A DNA stretch of 64,000 nt from Bryobacteraceae bacterium (GCA_026002855.1 BPGD01000001.1:2364001-2428000), one strand, 5' to 3'. Counted from the stretch's first letter, positions 33,942-43,443 are shown. Program-made: numbers and translations. The notes: generated from the letters alone by a model not told the origin.

Positions 33942-35588
33942 ATGGACGGCGGCCGGAGAGGCATGGGGATTGCGGCCGGGTGGGCCGCGCTGGCGGCAGC
34001 GGCCTTCGCGGTTGCGGGCGTGAGCCAGCCGGAGGCGGAGCCGTTCGAAGAGTTCATCGGCGTAGTCCCTTTCGTGCTCCGCAACGCTGCCACGCCGGAA
34101 AAGCACCAGATCGAGACCATGCCCGGCGGCGTCGCCGTCTTTGATTATGACAACGACGGCCTGCCCGACATTTACTTTCTCAACGGCGCGCCGCAGCCGT
34201 CGCTCGTCAAGTCCGGTCCCGAATGGTGGAACCGCCTCTACCACAACCTCGGCCGCTGGAAGTTCGAGGACGTGACCGAAAAAGCCGGCCTGGCCGGAGA
34301 AGGCTACGCCATGGGCGTGGCTGCCGGCGACTACGACAACGACGGCTGGACCGACCTCCTGGTCACGAGCGTTCACTTCAGCCGCCTGTACCGCAACCGC
34401 GGCGATGGAACGTTCGAGGACGTCACGGAAAAGGCGAGAATTCCCGCAACAGAATGGCCAATTTCCGCCGGCTGGTTCGACATGGATAACGACGGAGACC
34501 TCGATTTATTCATCGTGAATTATTGCCGCTGGGATCCGAAATCAGAACCATTTTGCGGCGACAGGCGCGCCGGATACCGCACCTATTGCCACCCGAAATA
34601 CTATGAGGGCCTGCCGAATACGCTCCTGCGGAACAACGGCGACGGCACCTTCACCGACATCTCGAAAAGTTCCGGCATTGCCGCAAAGACCGGCAAGGGG
34701 ATGTCCGTCCTGTTTGCCGACTACAACAACGACGGGCTGACGGACGTGCTCGTCACCAACGACACCGCGCCCAACTTCCTCTTCCGCAACGACGGCAACG
34801 GCCGCTTCACCGAGGTCGGCTTCGCCGCCGGCATCGCCATCGCCGACGACGGCCGGATCCTCTCCACCATGGGCGGCGAGTTCCGCGACCTCGACAATGA
34901 CGGGTGGCCGGACGTCTTCGTCACCGCGCTCGCCAACGAAACTTTCCCGCTTTTCCGCAACCTGGGCAACGGCGTCTTTCAGGACATCACCTACCGCAGC
35001 CGCATCGGCGCCGCCTCGCTGCCGCACAGCGGCTGGAGCCTCGGCGTGGCGGACTTCGACCTCGACGGCTGGAAGGACATCTTCACCGCCAACGGCGACG
35101 TGCAGGACAACACCGAACTGTTCTCCTCGCGCACTTCAAAGCAGCGCAATCAACTTTTCCTGAACCAGGGCGGGAAGACTTTCTTGAGCGTCCTTTTCGG
35201 CACGCCCGCCCAGCACCGCGGCGTGGCGCTGGGCGATTTCGACGGCGACGGGCGCGTGGACGCCGTGGTCAGCGCCCTGAATGAGCCGGTCAGGCTCTAC
35301 CGCAACCGCCTGGGCGGCGCACGCAACTGGGTGGCATTGCGACTGCGGGGCACGAAGAGCAACCGGGACGCCATCGGCGCCAGGGTCCGCCTCGTCGCAG
35401 GCGGCATGACGCAGTACAATCACGTTTCCACTTCCAGCGGTTACCAATGTTCCGGCGAAAAGACGCTGCGCTTCGGCATCGGCTCGGCAGCGAAAGCCGA
35501 CGAAGTGGAAATCACCTGGCCGGGCGGCAGGAAGCTGGTGCTGCGCGATGTGCCCGCCGGGCGCATCATTGAGGCCGCGGAGCCTTGA
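33942..35588 (+). CDS. Secreted FG-GAP/ASPIC-UnbV (CRTAC1-like) protein
   Basis: The 548-residue protein has an N-terminal signal segment (GIAAGWAALAAAAFAVAGVSQ). FG-GAP repeats carry Ca-binding loops (FDYDNDGLPDIYFLNG, GDYDNDGWTDLLVTS, FDMDNDGDLDLFIVN, ADYNNDGLTDVLVTN). A C-terminal ASPIC/UnbV module (KSNRDAIGARVRLVAGG, EVEITWPGGRKLVLRD) follows. It lacks the TPR region of its neighbour, which it follows by 32 bases; the two are likely co-expressed and probably interact or bind the same surface target. The function is unknown. The 3' end overlaps the convergent TPR gene by 23 bases. Confidence 0.85.
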   Translation: MDGGRRGMGIAAGWAALAAAAFAVAGVSQPEAEPFEEFIGVVPFVLRNAATPEKHQIETMPGGVAVFDYDNDGLPDIYFLNGAPQPSLVKSGPEWWNRLYHNLGRWKFEDVTEKAGLAGEGYAMGVAAGDYDNDGWTDLLVTSVHFSRLYRNRGDGTFEDVTEKARIPATEWPISAGWFDMDNDGDLDLFIVNYCRWDPKSEPFCGDRRAGYRTYCHPKYYEGLPNTLLRNNGDGTFTDISKSSGIAAKTGKGMSVLFADYNNDGLTDVLVTNDTAPNFLFRNDGNGRFTEVGFAAGIAIADDGRILSTMGGEFRDLDNDGWPDVFVTALANETFPLFRNLGNGVFQDITYRSRIGAASLPHSGWSLGVADFDLDGWKDIFTANGDVQDNTELFSSRTSKQRNQLFLNQGGKTFLSVLFGTPAQHRGVALGDFDGDGRVDAVVSALNEPVRLYRNRLGGARNWVALRLRGTKSNRDAIGARVRLVAGGMTQYNHVSTSSGYQCSGEKTLRFGIGSAAKADEVEITWPGGRKLVLRDVPAGRIIEAAEP

Positions 35589-36276
35589 GCCGCGCCTGGA
35601 TTTTCGAGCGCAGCACGAACGCCTCTTCGTAGTCCGGCCGCAGCTCCAGCGCGCGTTGCGCCACACGCAACGCCTCCTCCAGCCGGTCGGACTGCGCCAG
35701 CGCCAGCGCCAGCTCGAATCGCGCCTCGGGCGTCTCCGGTTCCTGCGCCGCTTCCGCTACCGGCACGGCCTCCGCCGCCCGGCCCTGCCGCGTGAGAAAA
35801 CGCGCGTAGGCCAGATGCGCCGTCTGTCGGGCCGCATCGTCGCGGGCGATGGCCGAGCGGAACCACCGTTCGGCTTCGTCAAAGCGCGTGAGCGCCTCGT
35901 AGCATTGGCCGAGGGCCGCTTCCACCCGGCCCTTCACCGGGTCATGACGAAGCGCGCGCCGCAGCGGTTCAATCGCCCTCTCGTAGAAATCCGCCGCGTA
36001 GTAGGCGCGCCCCAGGTAGTAGCAGGCGTCGGGCAGCGCGGGACTCAGCTCGCAGGCGCGCCGCAGCGGGTCGATGGAACCGTGATAGTCTTCGATCTTT
36101 GCATGCGCCACGCCCAGCGCTTTCCAGTACTGCGCGTTGTCCGGCGCCAGCCGTGCCGCTTCGGCGAAATACGGGATCGCGTCCGCCACGCGGTTCTGCG
36201 AAAACAGCGCCACGCCCTTGTCATAGGCGGCCTGCGCCTCCGGAGGCGGCACCAGCAGCAGGGCCAGCAGAAGCAT
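35566..36276 (-). CDS. Secreted tetratricopeptide-repeat protein
   Basis: The 236-residue protein starts with a signal peptide (MLLLALLLVPPPEAQA). Five to six TPR units fill the rest (AAYDKGVALFSQNRVADAIPYFAEAARLAPDN, CYYLGRAYYAADFYERAIEPLRRALRHDP, ALALAQSDRLEEALRVAQRALELRPDY). TPRs mediate protein-protein contacts; a partner cannot be named. It starts 14 bases after the DUF2891 gene ends, so the two form an operon. Confidence 0.8.
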   Translation of the reverse strand: MLLLALLLVPPPEAQAAYDKGVALFSQNRVADAIPYFAEAARLAPDNAQYWKALGVAHAKIEDYHGSIDPLRRACELSPALPDACYYLGRAYYAADFYERAIEPLRRALRHDPVKGRVEAALGQCYEALTRFDEAERWFRSAIARDDAARQTAHLAYARFLTRQGRAAEAVPVAEAAQEPETPEARFELALALAQSDRLEEALRVAQRALELRPDYEEAFVLRSKIQARLKAPRPQ

Positions 36277-36290
36277 TCCCAGTCATGAGT

Positions 36291-37361
36291 CTATCGCGCG
36301 CCCGCGGCGGCGGCGATGCCACGGCGTGTGGCGTGATACACCGCGAAGGAGCCCAGCCAGTGGCCGCCTTCGTAGTGCTCGGCGCGAATCGCCGCCAGCC
36401 CGGATTCCGCCAGCCTCGCCGCCAGCCGTTCGAGCGGCGCCCGCCGCGGATGTCCTCCGGGCAGCGCGGAGGCGATTCCCTCAAGCATCCACGCGCGGGA
36501 GAAATTCAGCCCGGCCAGATGATACAGCTTCCCGTCGGTCAAGTCCGTGACGCTCGTGGGCTCGAGTTCGATGCGCGGTAGAAAGCGCCGCAGCCAGGCG
36601 GCGAATTCGGCCGGCGGAAGCACCCGCCGCACCGCATCGGCCTCCGCCAGGCATGGCGAGAGAAAGTCCTCGCCGGAAGGCTCGTACGAGAGCGGGCAGG
36701 CGGTGTCGCGCAGATAATAGTCCCGGATTCGTGACACAAGCAGTGCTTCCAGATCCGCCCGCCGCGCCGTGCGGGCGTAATCGAGCGCGAGCCCGAGCGC
36801 AAACGCCGTGTTGGAGTGCTCGCCCGCGCGCACCGGCCGCGGCAGCCTCGGTAACCACGCCGTCAGACGCGCCACCGCCGCCTCCTCCAGCGGCCGCAGC
36901 GCGGCCGACCACCGCCGCGCGTCCACGTCGTCCCACTCGCGCAGCTCAGCCGCAAGCTGCAACAGCCACGCCAGTCCGTAAGGCCGCTCAAACGTCTGCC
37001 TTCCCGCGCCGTTCATGTAGGCCGCTTCCGCGGCCAGCTTTTCCGGCGTCAGGCTCCGCGCCAGCGCGCGCCGGGCCTCGGGCGTGAACGGCTCATAGGG
37101 ATAAAGGCGCGCCAGGCGCGCCAGCAGCCAGTGGCCATGAACCGCGGAGTGCCAGTCGTAGCAGCCGTAGAAGGCCGGCGTGAGTTCGCGCGGAGGCCGG
37201 GCGTCGTCATCGGAGTTGAGCACGTGGGCGATCTTGTTCGGATACTCGCGGTGCACGCAATCCAGCGCCAGGCGCGCCATGCGCGCAGCCAGGGCGGCGT
37301 CCATCGGCGCGGCCGCGGCCGGCAGAACGGACATCGACAACAGGACGAAACGGCGGATCAT
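36291..37361 (-). CDS. DUF2891 family secreted protein
   Basis: The 356-residue protein has a signal peptide (MIRRFVLLSMSVLPAAAA). It has the DUF2891 landmarks TPAFYGCYDWHSAVHGHWLLARL near the start, RPYGLAWLLQLAAEL, GEHSNTAFALGLALDYAR, SYEPSGEDFLSPCLAEADAVRRVL and EHYEGGHWLGSFAVYHATRRG at the end. The fold is probably an alpha/alpha toroid like glycoside hydrolases, but no activity is established for the family. TATCAT lies exactly 8 bases before the ATG with no ribosome site, so a leaderless transcript is likely. Confidence 0.85.
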   Translation of the reverse strand: MIRRFVLLSMSVLPAAAAPMDAALAARMARLALDCVHREYPNKIAHVLNSDDDARPPRELTPAFYGCYDWHSAVHGHWLLARLARLYPYEPFTPEARRALARSLTPEKLAAEAAYMNGAGRQTFERPYGLAWLLQLAAELREWDDVDARRWSAALRPLEEAAVARLTAWLPRLPRPVRAGEHSNTAFALGLALDYARTARRADLEALLVSRIRDYYLRDTACPLSYEPSGEDFLSPCLAEADAVRRVLPPAEFAAWLRRFLPRIELEPTSVTDLTDGKLYHLAGLNFSRAWMLEGIASALPGGHPRRAPLERLAARLAESGLAAIRAEHYEGGHWLGSFAVYHATRRGIAAAAGAR

Positions 37362-37369
37362 GGCTTGTG

Positions 37370-37375
37370 ATGATA
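37370..37375 (-). promoter_or_regulatory. -10 box for a leaderless DUF2891 gene
   Basis: TATCAT on the minus strand, 8 bases before the ATG at 37361. Same hexamer and near-same spacing as in front of the thyX-like gene. Confidence 0.5.
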
Positions 37376-37396
37376 GCAGGCGTGCAGATACGAAAC

Positions 37397-37426
37397 GGGC
37401 GCCGCCCCCGGCATGGGGCGGCGCCC
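37397..37426 (-). terminator. Terminator hairpin after gnd
   Basis: A perfect 12-bp stem, GGGCGCCGCCCC and GGGGCGGCGCCC, with a 6-base loop lies 22 bases past the gnd stop on the minus strand. The trailing T stretch is short (GTTTCG), so termination may be partial. Confidence 0.65.
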
Positions 37427-37448
37427 GCGGAGGGAGAGACAGGCGCGT

Positions 37449-38954
37449 TCAGACTTCCAGAATCGGCCGGCCAGGCTCGGGCCAGTCGATGTGGAAGAAC
37501 TTGCCGCGCGGCCGGTCCGTGCGCTCGAAGGTGTGCGCGCCGAAGTAGTCGCGCTGGCCCTGGATCAGGTTTGCCGGCAACCGTTCGGAGCGATAGCCGT
37601 CGTAATAGGCCAGCGCCGAGGAGAACGCCGGAATGGGCACCCCTCGTAGCGCCGCCTCGGCCACTACGCGCCGCCAGTTGGCCTGGCAGCGGTCGATTTC
37701 GCTCTTGAAGTACGGGTCCAGCAGCAGGTTCGGCAGTTGCGGGTCGCGGTCAAACGCTTCCTTGATCTTCTGGAGGAAGCGGGCGCGGATGATGCATCCG
37801 CCGCGCCAGATCATCGCGATCTCGCCGAACTTGAGCGTCCAGTTGTACTCCTTCTGCGCTTCGCGCATCAACTGGAAGCCCTGCGCGTAGGAGCAGATCT
37901 TCGACGAATACAGCGCGTCATGGATCGCCTGGAGAAACTCCTTGCGGTCGCCCTCGTACTTCTTCGCGGGCGGCCCGGCGAGCACCTTCGAGGCTGCCAC
38001 GCGCTCCTCTTTCAGCGCTGACATGAACCGCGCGAACACGCTTTCGGCGATCGTGTTGGCCGGCACGCCCATGTCCAGCGCATTCACCGACGTCCACTTG
38101 CCCGTGCCCTTCTGGCCGGCCGTGTCGAGGATATAGTCCACCAGATACCCGCCCGTGTAGGGATCCTTCTGCTGGAGGATGTCGGCCGTGATCTGAATCA
38201 GGAAGCTGTCGAGCACCCCCTGGTTCCATTCGGCGAAGACCTCGCTGCACTCGGGCGCGGTCATGCCAAGGTACTGCGTCATCAGCCAGTACGCCTCGGC
38301 GATCATCTGCATGTCGCCGTATTCGATGCCGTTGTGGCACATCTTCACGTAATGGCCGGCGCCGTTGGGCCCGATGTAGGTGCAGCACGGAACGCCGCCC
38401 ACGACGGGCTGGCCCGGCCTGGCGCCGGTGAGGGGCTTGCCTGTCTCGGGATCCACCTTGGCGGCGATGGCCGTCCAGATCGGCTCGATCTCCTTGTAGG
38501 CCTCGTAGTCGCCGCCCGGCATCAGCGAGGGGCCGAAGCGCGCGCCCTCTTCGCCGCCGCTCACGCCGGAGCCGATGAAGCGGATGCCTTTGGCTTTCAG
38601 CTCGCGTTCGCGGCGGATGGTGTCGTTCCAGTTGGCGTTGCCGCCATCGATCAGGATGTCGCCCGGCTCGAGCAGCGGCACAAGCTGTTCGATGACGGCA
38701 TCGGTGGGCGCGCCCGCCTTCACCATGATGATGATCCTGCGCGGGCGCTTCAGGCTGCCCACGAAGTCCTTCAGGTCGGCGAATCCGGCCAGCCCGCCGG
38801 GCGTGTTCGGGTTTTCGGCGATGAACTTTTCCATCGTCGCCGTGGTCCGGTTGTACACCGAGACGCGGAAGCCGTGATCCGCAATGTTCAGGGCGAGGTT
38901 CTGGCCCATGACGGCCAGGCCGACGAGTCCGATATCAGAGAGTTGATCTGGCAT
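37449..38954 (-). CDS. gnd: 6-phosphogluconate dehydrogenase, decarboxylating
   Basis: Converts 6-phosphogluconate to ribulose 5-phosphate and CO2 with NADP, in the oxidative pentose phosphate pathway. The 501-residue protein is the long, dimeric type. It has [22 protein letters not shown] (cofactor loop), [35 protein letters not shown] (substrate site), [23 protein letters not shown] with the catalytic Lys, and [10 protein letters not shown] at the C-terminus. It follows a sugar-acid kinase gene by 69 bases, which suggests a link between gluconate-type and ketodeoxygluconate metabolism. Confidence 0.96.
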   Translation of the reverse strand: MPDQLSDIGLVGLAVMGQNLALNIADHGFRVSVYNRTTATMEKFIAENPNTPGGLAGFADLKDFVGSLKRPRRIIIMVKAGAPTDAVIEQLVPLLEPGDILIDGGNANWNDTIRRERELKAKGIRFIGSGVSGGEEGARFGPSLMPGGDYEAYKEIEPIWTAIAAKVDPETGKPLTGARPGQPVVGGVPCCTYIGPNGAGHYVKMCHNGIEYGDMQMIAEAYWLMTQYLGMTAPECSEVFAEWNQGVLDSFLIQITADILQQKDPYTGGYLVDYILDTAGQKGTGKWTSVNALDMGVPANTIAESVFARFMSALKEERVAASKVLAGPPAKKYEGDRKEFLQAIHDALYSSKICSYAQGFQLMREAQKEYNWTLKFGEIAMIWRGGCIIRARFLQKIKEAFDRDPQLPNLLLDPYFKSEIDRCQANWRRVVAEAALRGVPIPAFSSALAYYDGYRSERLPANLIQGQRDYFGAHTFERTDRPRGKFFHIDWPEPGRPILEV

Positions 38955-39023
38955 GGTGCTTGCCTCTTCGGATGAATGCTGTTGCGGCCGCGGGCCCGGC
39001 GCCAGACCGGGCCCTGAAAGAAA

Positions 39024-40106
39024 CTACCTCTGAATGCGCGCCGAGCCGCCTTTGGCGAAGGCGCGCACCTGTTCAAGCGTTGCCATCGTCGTGTCGCCGG
39101 GGAAGGTGGTCAGCAGCGCGCCATGGGCCCAGCCAAGCTTCACCGCTTCCATCGGCTCTTCGCCGGCAAGCAGGCCGTAGAAGAATCCGGAAGCGAAGCC
39201 GTCGCCGCCGCCCACGCGGTCGTAGATGGGCAGCTCGGCCGTCGGCGCCTGGAACGTCTCCCCGTTGATCCACGCCACTGCGCTCCAGCTGTGATGATTC
39301 GTCGAATGCACTTCGCGCAGCGTCGTGGCGACGATCTTCACGTTCGGATACCTCTTCACCACGTCGCCGATCATCGCGATGAAGGCCGACGGATCCAGCT
39401 TCGATTTGGCGCTGACCTCCGGTCCCGGAATTCCAAGTCCGAGCTGGAGGTCCTCCTCGTTGCCCACCAGCACGTCCACATGACGGACGATGCGGTCGAG
39501 CACGCTGACCGCTTTTTCCTGCCCGCCCCAGATGCCCCACAGCTTGGCGCGGTAGTTCAGGTCGAACGAGGTCACCGCGCCCGCTGCCTTGGCCGCCTGC
39601 ATCGCTTCGATGATCAGCTCGCCGGTGGTCTCCGAAAGCGATGCAAAAATGCCGCCGGAATGGAACCAGCGCACGCCTTCGCCGAAGATCGCCTTCCAGT
39701 CGAAGTCGCCCGGCTTGAGCTGCGCCGCCGCCTCGTTGGAACGGTTGTAGAACACCACCGGCGGCCGCACGCCAAACCCGCGGTCCGAATACACCGTGGC
39801 CATGTTCGGGCCGTTCACGCCATTGTGCTTGAAGCGTTTGTAAAAGGCGCGAACGCCCATCGCGCGCACCCGCTCGGCGATCAGGTCGCCGATCGGGTAG
39901 TCCACCATGGCCGTGACGATGCCCGTCTTCAGGCCGAAGCAGTCAGCCAGGTTGGCCGCGCAATTGTATTCGCCTCCGGAGACGTGGATCTGGCACTCCG
40001 TCGCCTTGCGGAACGGGACGATGCCAGGGTCCAGACGGTGCACCAGCGCGCCGAGGCTGAGGAAATCCAGAGCGCCGGCGGAAGGGATGTTCAATCCGTA
40101 TTTCAT
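39024..40106 (-). CDS. PfkB-family sugar kinase, probably 2-keto-3-deoxygluconate kinase
   Basis: The 360-residue ribokinase-fold protein has a substrate-binding N-terminus (SLGALVHRLDPGIVPFRKATECQIHVSGGEYNCAANLAD) and the catalytic signature DRVGGGDGFASGFFYGLL (Asp about 300). The substrate-loop style with FDLNYRAKLW and AWGPKG-like interior matches KDG kinases, and co-location with gnd fits sugar-acid breakdown. The G in GGGD replaces the commoner A of GAGD, a frequent variant. Ribosome site CGGAGAG lies upstream. Other PfkB sugar kinases are possible. Confidence 0.78.
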   Translation of the reverse strand: MKYGLNIPSAGALDFLSLGALVHRLDPGIVPFRKATECQIHVSGGEYNCAANLADCFGLKTGIVTAMVDYPIGDLIAERVRAMGVRAFYKRFKHNGVNGPNMATVYSDRGFGVRPPVVFYNRSNEAAAQLKPGDFDWKAIFGEGVRWFHSGGIFASLSETTGELIIEAMQAAKAAGAVTSFDLNYRAKLWGIWGGQEKAVSVLDRIVRHVDVLVGNEEDLQLGLGIPGPEVSAKSKLDPSAFIAMIGDVVKRYPNVKIVATTLREVHSTNHHSWSAVAWINGETFQAPTAELPIYDRVGGGDGFASGFFYGLLAGEEPMEAVKLGWAHGALLTTFPGDTTMATLEQVRAFAKGGSARIQR

Positions 40107-40213
40107 CTTGCTCTCCGTGTGCCTGATCGTGATTTGGCGGCCGCGATGCGCGGGATCCGCCGCGCCGCCCGGCGTGCCCGCTCAAACGGCCCGCCCCGGC
40201 GCGGATCGATCCC

Positions 40214-40246
40214 ACTATATCAAACTGGCATGTCAGAAATCAGACA
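40214..40246 (-). promoter_or_regulatory. Promoter and possible operator upstream of the kinase/gnd genes
   Basis: TATAGT on the minus strand (40214-40219) is a good -10. The interrupted palindrome TGTCAGAAATCAGACA (40231-40246; outer TGTC/GACA and inner GA/TC symmetric) covers the -35 position. A repressor of the GntR size could bind there. The start of transcription would be about 100 bases before the kinase ATG. Confidence 0.4.
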
Positions 40247-40279
40247 CGGAGGTGGGGAACTCAGTTCCGGGCGCGCGGC

Positions 40280-40972
40280 TCAGGCCCCGCGCACTTTCCG
40301 GATCAGTTTCATCAGCGGGGCCGAGCTCAGCCGGCGGCGGCCCAGCTCGGCAAAGCGCGCCTTGGCCCGACTCTTCAGCAGGCGGAACTGCGTTTCCGTC
40401 AGCCCCATCTCCTCGCAGATCTGCTCCTGCGTCTGCTCGTAGAGGTAAAAACGCGTGAGGATCTCGCGGTCGCGGGGCGAAATGGACCGCAAGACCTCCA
40501 GCATCAGCTCGACGCGCTGTTCCCGCAGAATCGACTCTTCGGGATCGTGACGCGGGTCGGCCACGCGGCCGCCCAGCTCCAGCTCGCTCGCTTCCCTGCG
40601 CTGCTGAACCGCCTCCTCGATGTAGGCGGCGATCTGGCGCCGTACAATAGTCCTCACAAACCCCATCAGGCGCTCTGGTTCGCGCAGGCCCCCGCCCTGA
40701 ATGGAATGAACCACCACCAGGAACGTGTCATGCACGCGGTCGTCGAGATCCTGGGGCCCGAGATGCCGGCAGAGAAAAAACCGGATGCCCCGTGAAAACA
40801 GCCGGTACAGCTCCTCGATGGCCGTGCTCTCATTGGCACGGACCCCTTCCACCAGCTTCGTCCAGCGGCCGGGCATTGGCTGCGGGTCCGATGAAGGGTT
40901 CTCCGGCTCCCGGGAGCCGCGGCTCCCGTCAGGCTGACTGCTTTTTCTCGCAGGGTCGGGGTTCCAGGCCAT
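40280..40972 (-). CDS. ECF-type RNA polymerase sigma factor
   Basis: The 230-residue protein has sigma region 2 (about 38-105: AIEELYRLFSRGIRFFLCRHLGPQDLDDRVHDTFLVVVHSIQ) and sigma region 4 (about 155-210: VLRSISPRDREILTRFYLYEQTQEQICEEMGLTETQFRLLKSRAKARF), without region 3, as in ECF factors. A charged, Pro/Ser-rich tail of about 35 residues precedes region 2. No anti-sigma gene is adjacent. It starts 6 bases after the TPR-CHAT protease gene ends, so the pair is co-transcribed. Confidence 0.9.
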   Translation of the reverse strand: MAWNPDPARKSSQPDGSRGSREPENPSSDPQPMPGRWTKLVEGVRANESTAIEELYRLFSRGIRFFLCRHLGPQDLDDRVHDTFLVVVHSIQGGGLREPERLMGFVRTIVRRQIAAYIEEAVQQRREASELELGGRVADPRHDPEESILREQRVELMLEVLRSISPRDREILTRFYLYEQTQEQICEEMGLTETQFRLLKSRAKARFAELGRRRLSSAPLMKLIRKVRGA

Positions 40973-40978
40973 GGGCGT

Positions 40979-43411
40979 CTAGTCCTTGCCGAGATGAAAG
41001 TAGGCAGCCCAATAACGGGGCTGGGCCCGCCACGTCCCGCTGCGGATCATGGCGGTTTGGGCGGCTTGCAATGCTGCGGAGGCGCGCGCGCCCACAAGGA
41101 GGTTCCGGTAATACTCCGTGAAAAACTCGCCGTCGTCGTCCACCGGCCACAGGCTGGCGATCACCGATTGCGCGCCTGCCGCCAGCCATGCGGTGGCAAA
41201 GCTGCGGATGCCCGCTCCGGCCTGGGAAGGCCCAAGCCCCGTCGAACATCCATTCAACACGACCCGCGCGGCGGGCTGCGGCAGCGACACGAGCGAGGCC
41301 GCGGTCAGCCCGTCCCGCACGCCGTCCCGGCGCAGCGAGAGCGCCAGATAGGGCTCGCCGACCGGAAAGAGGATGCGCAACGGACCCTCGGGTTGGGCCG
41401 AAATCCGCGTGCGGTAGGCCTGCTCTCCGGGCGCGGGCAGGACGTGCGTGGCAAAGTGGAGATCCGTCCAGTCATCGCGAAGGAAGGATTGCAGTGCATC
41501 CCGTGTGGCGTCGAAGCCGCTCAACGGTTGGACGCGCAGGCCCCGCGCCTGCCACAGGGCGGCAACGGCTTCCACTTCCCTGCCGCTCCCAGGCAGGTTG
41601 GGAAGCTCGAGTTCACCAGTTCCGCGTGGGTTGCCGCCTCGCCTCCAAAGCATGGACCAGGCGGCAGTCCAGCGCGTCGGCTTCGTGTGCCCCGCCTGCC
41701 AGCGCGGATCGGCCGTGTTGTGAACCAGACCGCCAACGGCCAGCAGCTTCCTGGGCGGAGAACGGAAATCCTCTTCCAACAACCAGAGGCCCGAGGGCAG
41801 GATCGTCAGCGTATGCGCTTCGCCCAGATATCGCGCTTCCTCTCCGGTCCCCATGCGAAGCGCCCCGAGTGGAACCACCAGCAAAACATCGTCGGCTGAG
41901 ATGAGCCATTCTTCGTTGACCAAAAACGCCTGCGGGAACTTGCCGAAAAGCTCTCCGAAAAGCTCGCCCGCCTCGCCGCCAGGATCATTTCCTGCCGCCA
42001 CAGCCTCGCGAAACTGCCGCAGGCGTCTCACCAGGCCATCACGATCAGCCAGCGCCACCCACGCAAAGGAAGTTCGCGTCACCGCCCAGGCCGCCGGCCG
42101 CTCCGCACCCAGCCAGAAAGTGAATGCCGTCTGCTCCGGCCGAAGCCTTGCCTGGACGGCGCGCAAAAGGCTCTGGGGAGAGACCGGCTGAGCCGGCTGC
42201 GTCAGGCCGGCATGGCGCAAGGTCGCGGGTGAGAGCCCTCTGGATTGCAGCCCGGACTCGGCGTTTCCACCCGTGCCCGCTCCCTGGCGCCGGCCAGTAC
42301 GCATCCGGATGATTCCCAGGGCGCGGCTTTGTTCCACTGAGGCCCAGGCCTCCACCGGCAGCGAAGGCGCGGCGTGCGCTTGGGCCAGGGAAGCGCTGAC
42401 ATACTGGTCAACCAGCTCGGCCAACATCACGTCGGCGGCGGCTTCCGCTCCGGGGTCGGGCAACACCGCGGCGCGCCAGTGAAAGACATCCTCCCAATAC
42501 TGCCGGCACGTTTCCAGGACTGCCGCGGGGCCATTCAAACGGGACTGCGCCTGCGCCTCCGCAGCCGCCAGCGTGAGGATGTTGACTCCGCCGGCCCCAG
42601 GCGCCCGGCTGGCGGGGATGCGCCGGAAACACAGCAGCGCTTCGCCCGGACTGCTCTGTGCCAACCGCAGCCTTCCCAGCAGAAGCCAGAAGGAGGAGGG
42701 ATCGCGCAGATGGTGGAGCGTGATCAGCCGGAACGAGTTTGCCAGCGCCGCTTCGGCCCGAACCAGATCGCCTTTGCTCAGCCGCCACTCCGCCAGGTCG
42801 TCCCAAAGATGCCTCTGCGTCTGCCAGTCGCCCGCCTTCTCCGCCTCGGCCATGGCTTCGATCCACAACTGCCGCACTCGGGCCTCGTCTCGGCGTTCGC
42901 GTTGCAGAGCCTGCCTCACCCGCTGTGCCAGCACGGCTGGCCGATACGGACTGGATTCAGGCATCAGGGAGACCGCCATCTCCAGCGAACGCTCCGCTTC
43001 CTGCCAGGCGCCCAGGATCCCGTAAAGAGACGCCAGATTCGACCAGATCCCGGCTTCCACCTCGGCCAGCCCCGCTGCCCGGGCGGCTTCCTGCGCCCGG
43101 CTCAGCGCCTCGAACGCCTCCCGATACTTGTGTTGGTACATGCGGGCGGCGCCTGCATTGCTGAACAGTTTGGCTGCACGCGGCAAATCTCCGCCATCAC
43201 GGGCACGCTCGGCCGCCAACAGAAACCAGCTCTCTGCGTCCCGGAATCGGCCTTCGGCCAACGCCCTGGATGCTTCCTGGGCCAGCCGTTTTGGGGGACA
43301 ATCGGGCGGGCAGGCTCCGCCTCGGTCCCCAATGGGGGCTGTCGCGGCGGTCAATGGCAGCAGTAAGGCAGCCAGCAGAACCACGTCCACACTTCCGAGG
43401 CCGGACTTCAA
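40979..43411 (-). CDS. TPR-CHAT protein (caspase-like peptidase)
   Basis: The 810-residue protein starts with a hydrophobic signal-like stretch (VDVVLLAALLLPLTAATA). TPR-like helices cover about 40-400 (LAQEASRALAEGRFRDAESWFLLAAERA, FEALSRAQEAARAAGLAEVEAGIWSNLASLY). A C-terminal CHAT domain covers about 480-805. The caspase-type dyad is intact: His in LHFATHV (about 654) and Cys in VVLNGCSTGLG (about 721). The end AAYFHLGKD is typical of the family. TTG start at 43411 with CAGGAG 2 bases before it, a weak site. The ECF sigma gene follows by 6 bases; a structured leader precedes it. Substrate unknown. Confidence 0.88.
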   Translation of the reverse strand: MKSGLGSVDVVLLAALLLPLTAATAPIGDRGGACPPDCPPKRLAQEASRALAEGRFRDAESWFLLAAERARDGGDLPRAAKLFSNAGAARMYQHKYREAFEALSRAQEAARAAGLAEVEAGIWSNLASLYGILGAWQEAERSLEMAVSLMPESSPYRPAVLAQRVRQALQRERRDEARVRQLWIEAMAEAEKAGDWQTQRHLWDDLAEWRLSKGDLVRAEAALANSFRLITLHHLRDPSSFWLLLGRLRLAQSSPGEALLCFRRIPASRAPGAGGVNILTLAAAEAQAQSRLNGPAAVLETCRQYWEDVFHWRAAVLPDPGAEAAADVMLAELVDQYVSASLAQAHAAPSLPVEAWASVEQSRALGIIRMRTGRRQGAGTGGNAESGLQSRGLSPATLRHAGLTQPAQPVSPQSLLRAVQARLRPEQTAFTFWLGAERPAAWAVTRTSFAWVALADRDGLVRRLRQFREAVAAGNDPGGEAGELFGELFGKFPQAFLVNEEWLISADDVLLVVPLGALRMGTGEEARYLGEAHTLTILPSGLWLLEEDFRSPPRKLLAVGGLVHNTADPRWQAGHTKPTRWTAAWSMLWRRGGNPRGTGELELPNLPGSGREVEAVAALWQARGLRVQPLSGFDATRDALQSFLRDDWTDLHFATHVLPAPGEQAYRTRISAQPEGPLRILFPVGEPYLALSLRRDGVRDGLTAASLVSLPQPAARVVLNGCSTGLGPSQAGAGIRSFATAWLAAGAQSVIASLWPVDDDGEFFTEYYRNLLVGARASAALQAAQTAMIRSGTWRAQPRYWAAYFHLGKD

Positions 43412-43443
43412 ATCTCCTGGATCCGCGAGGTCAGGATTCGTCT

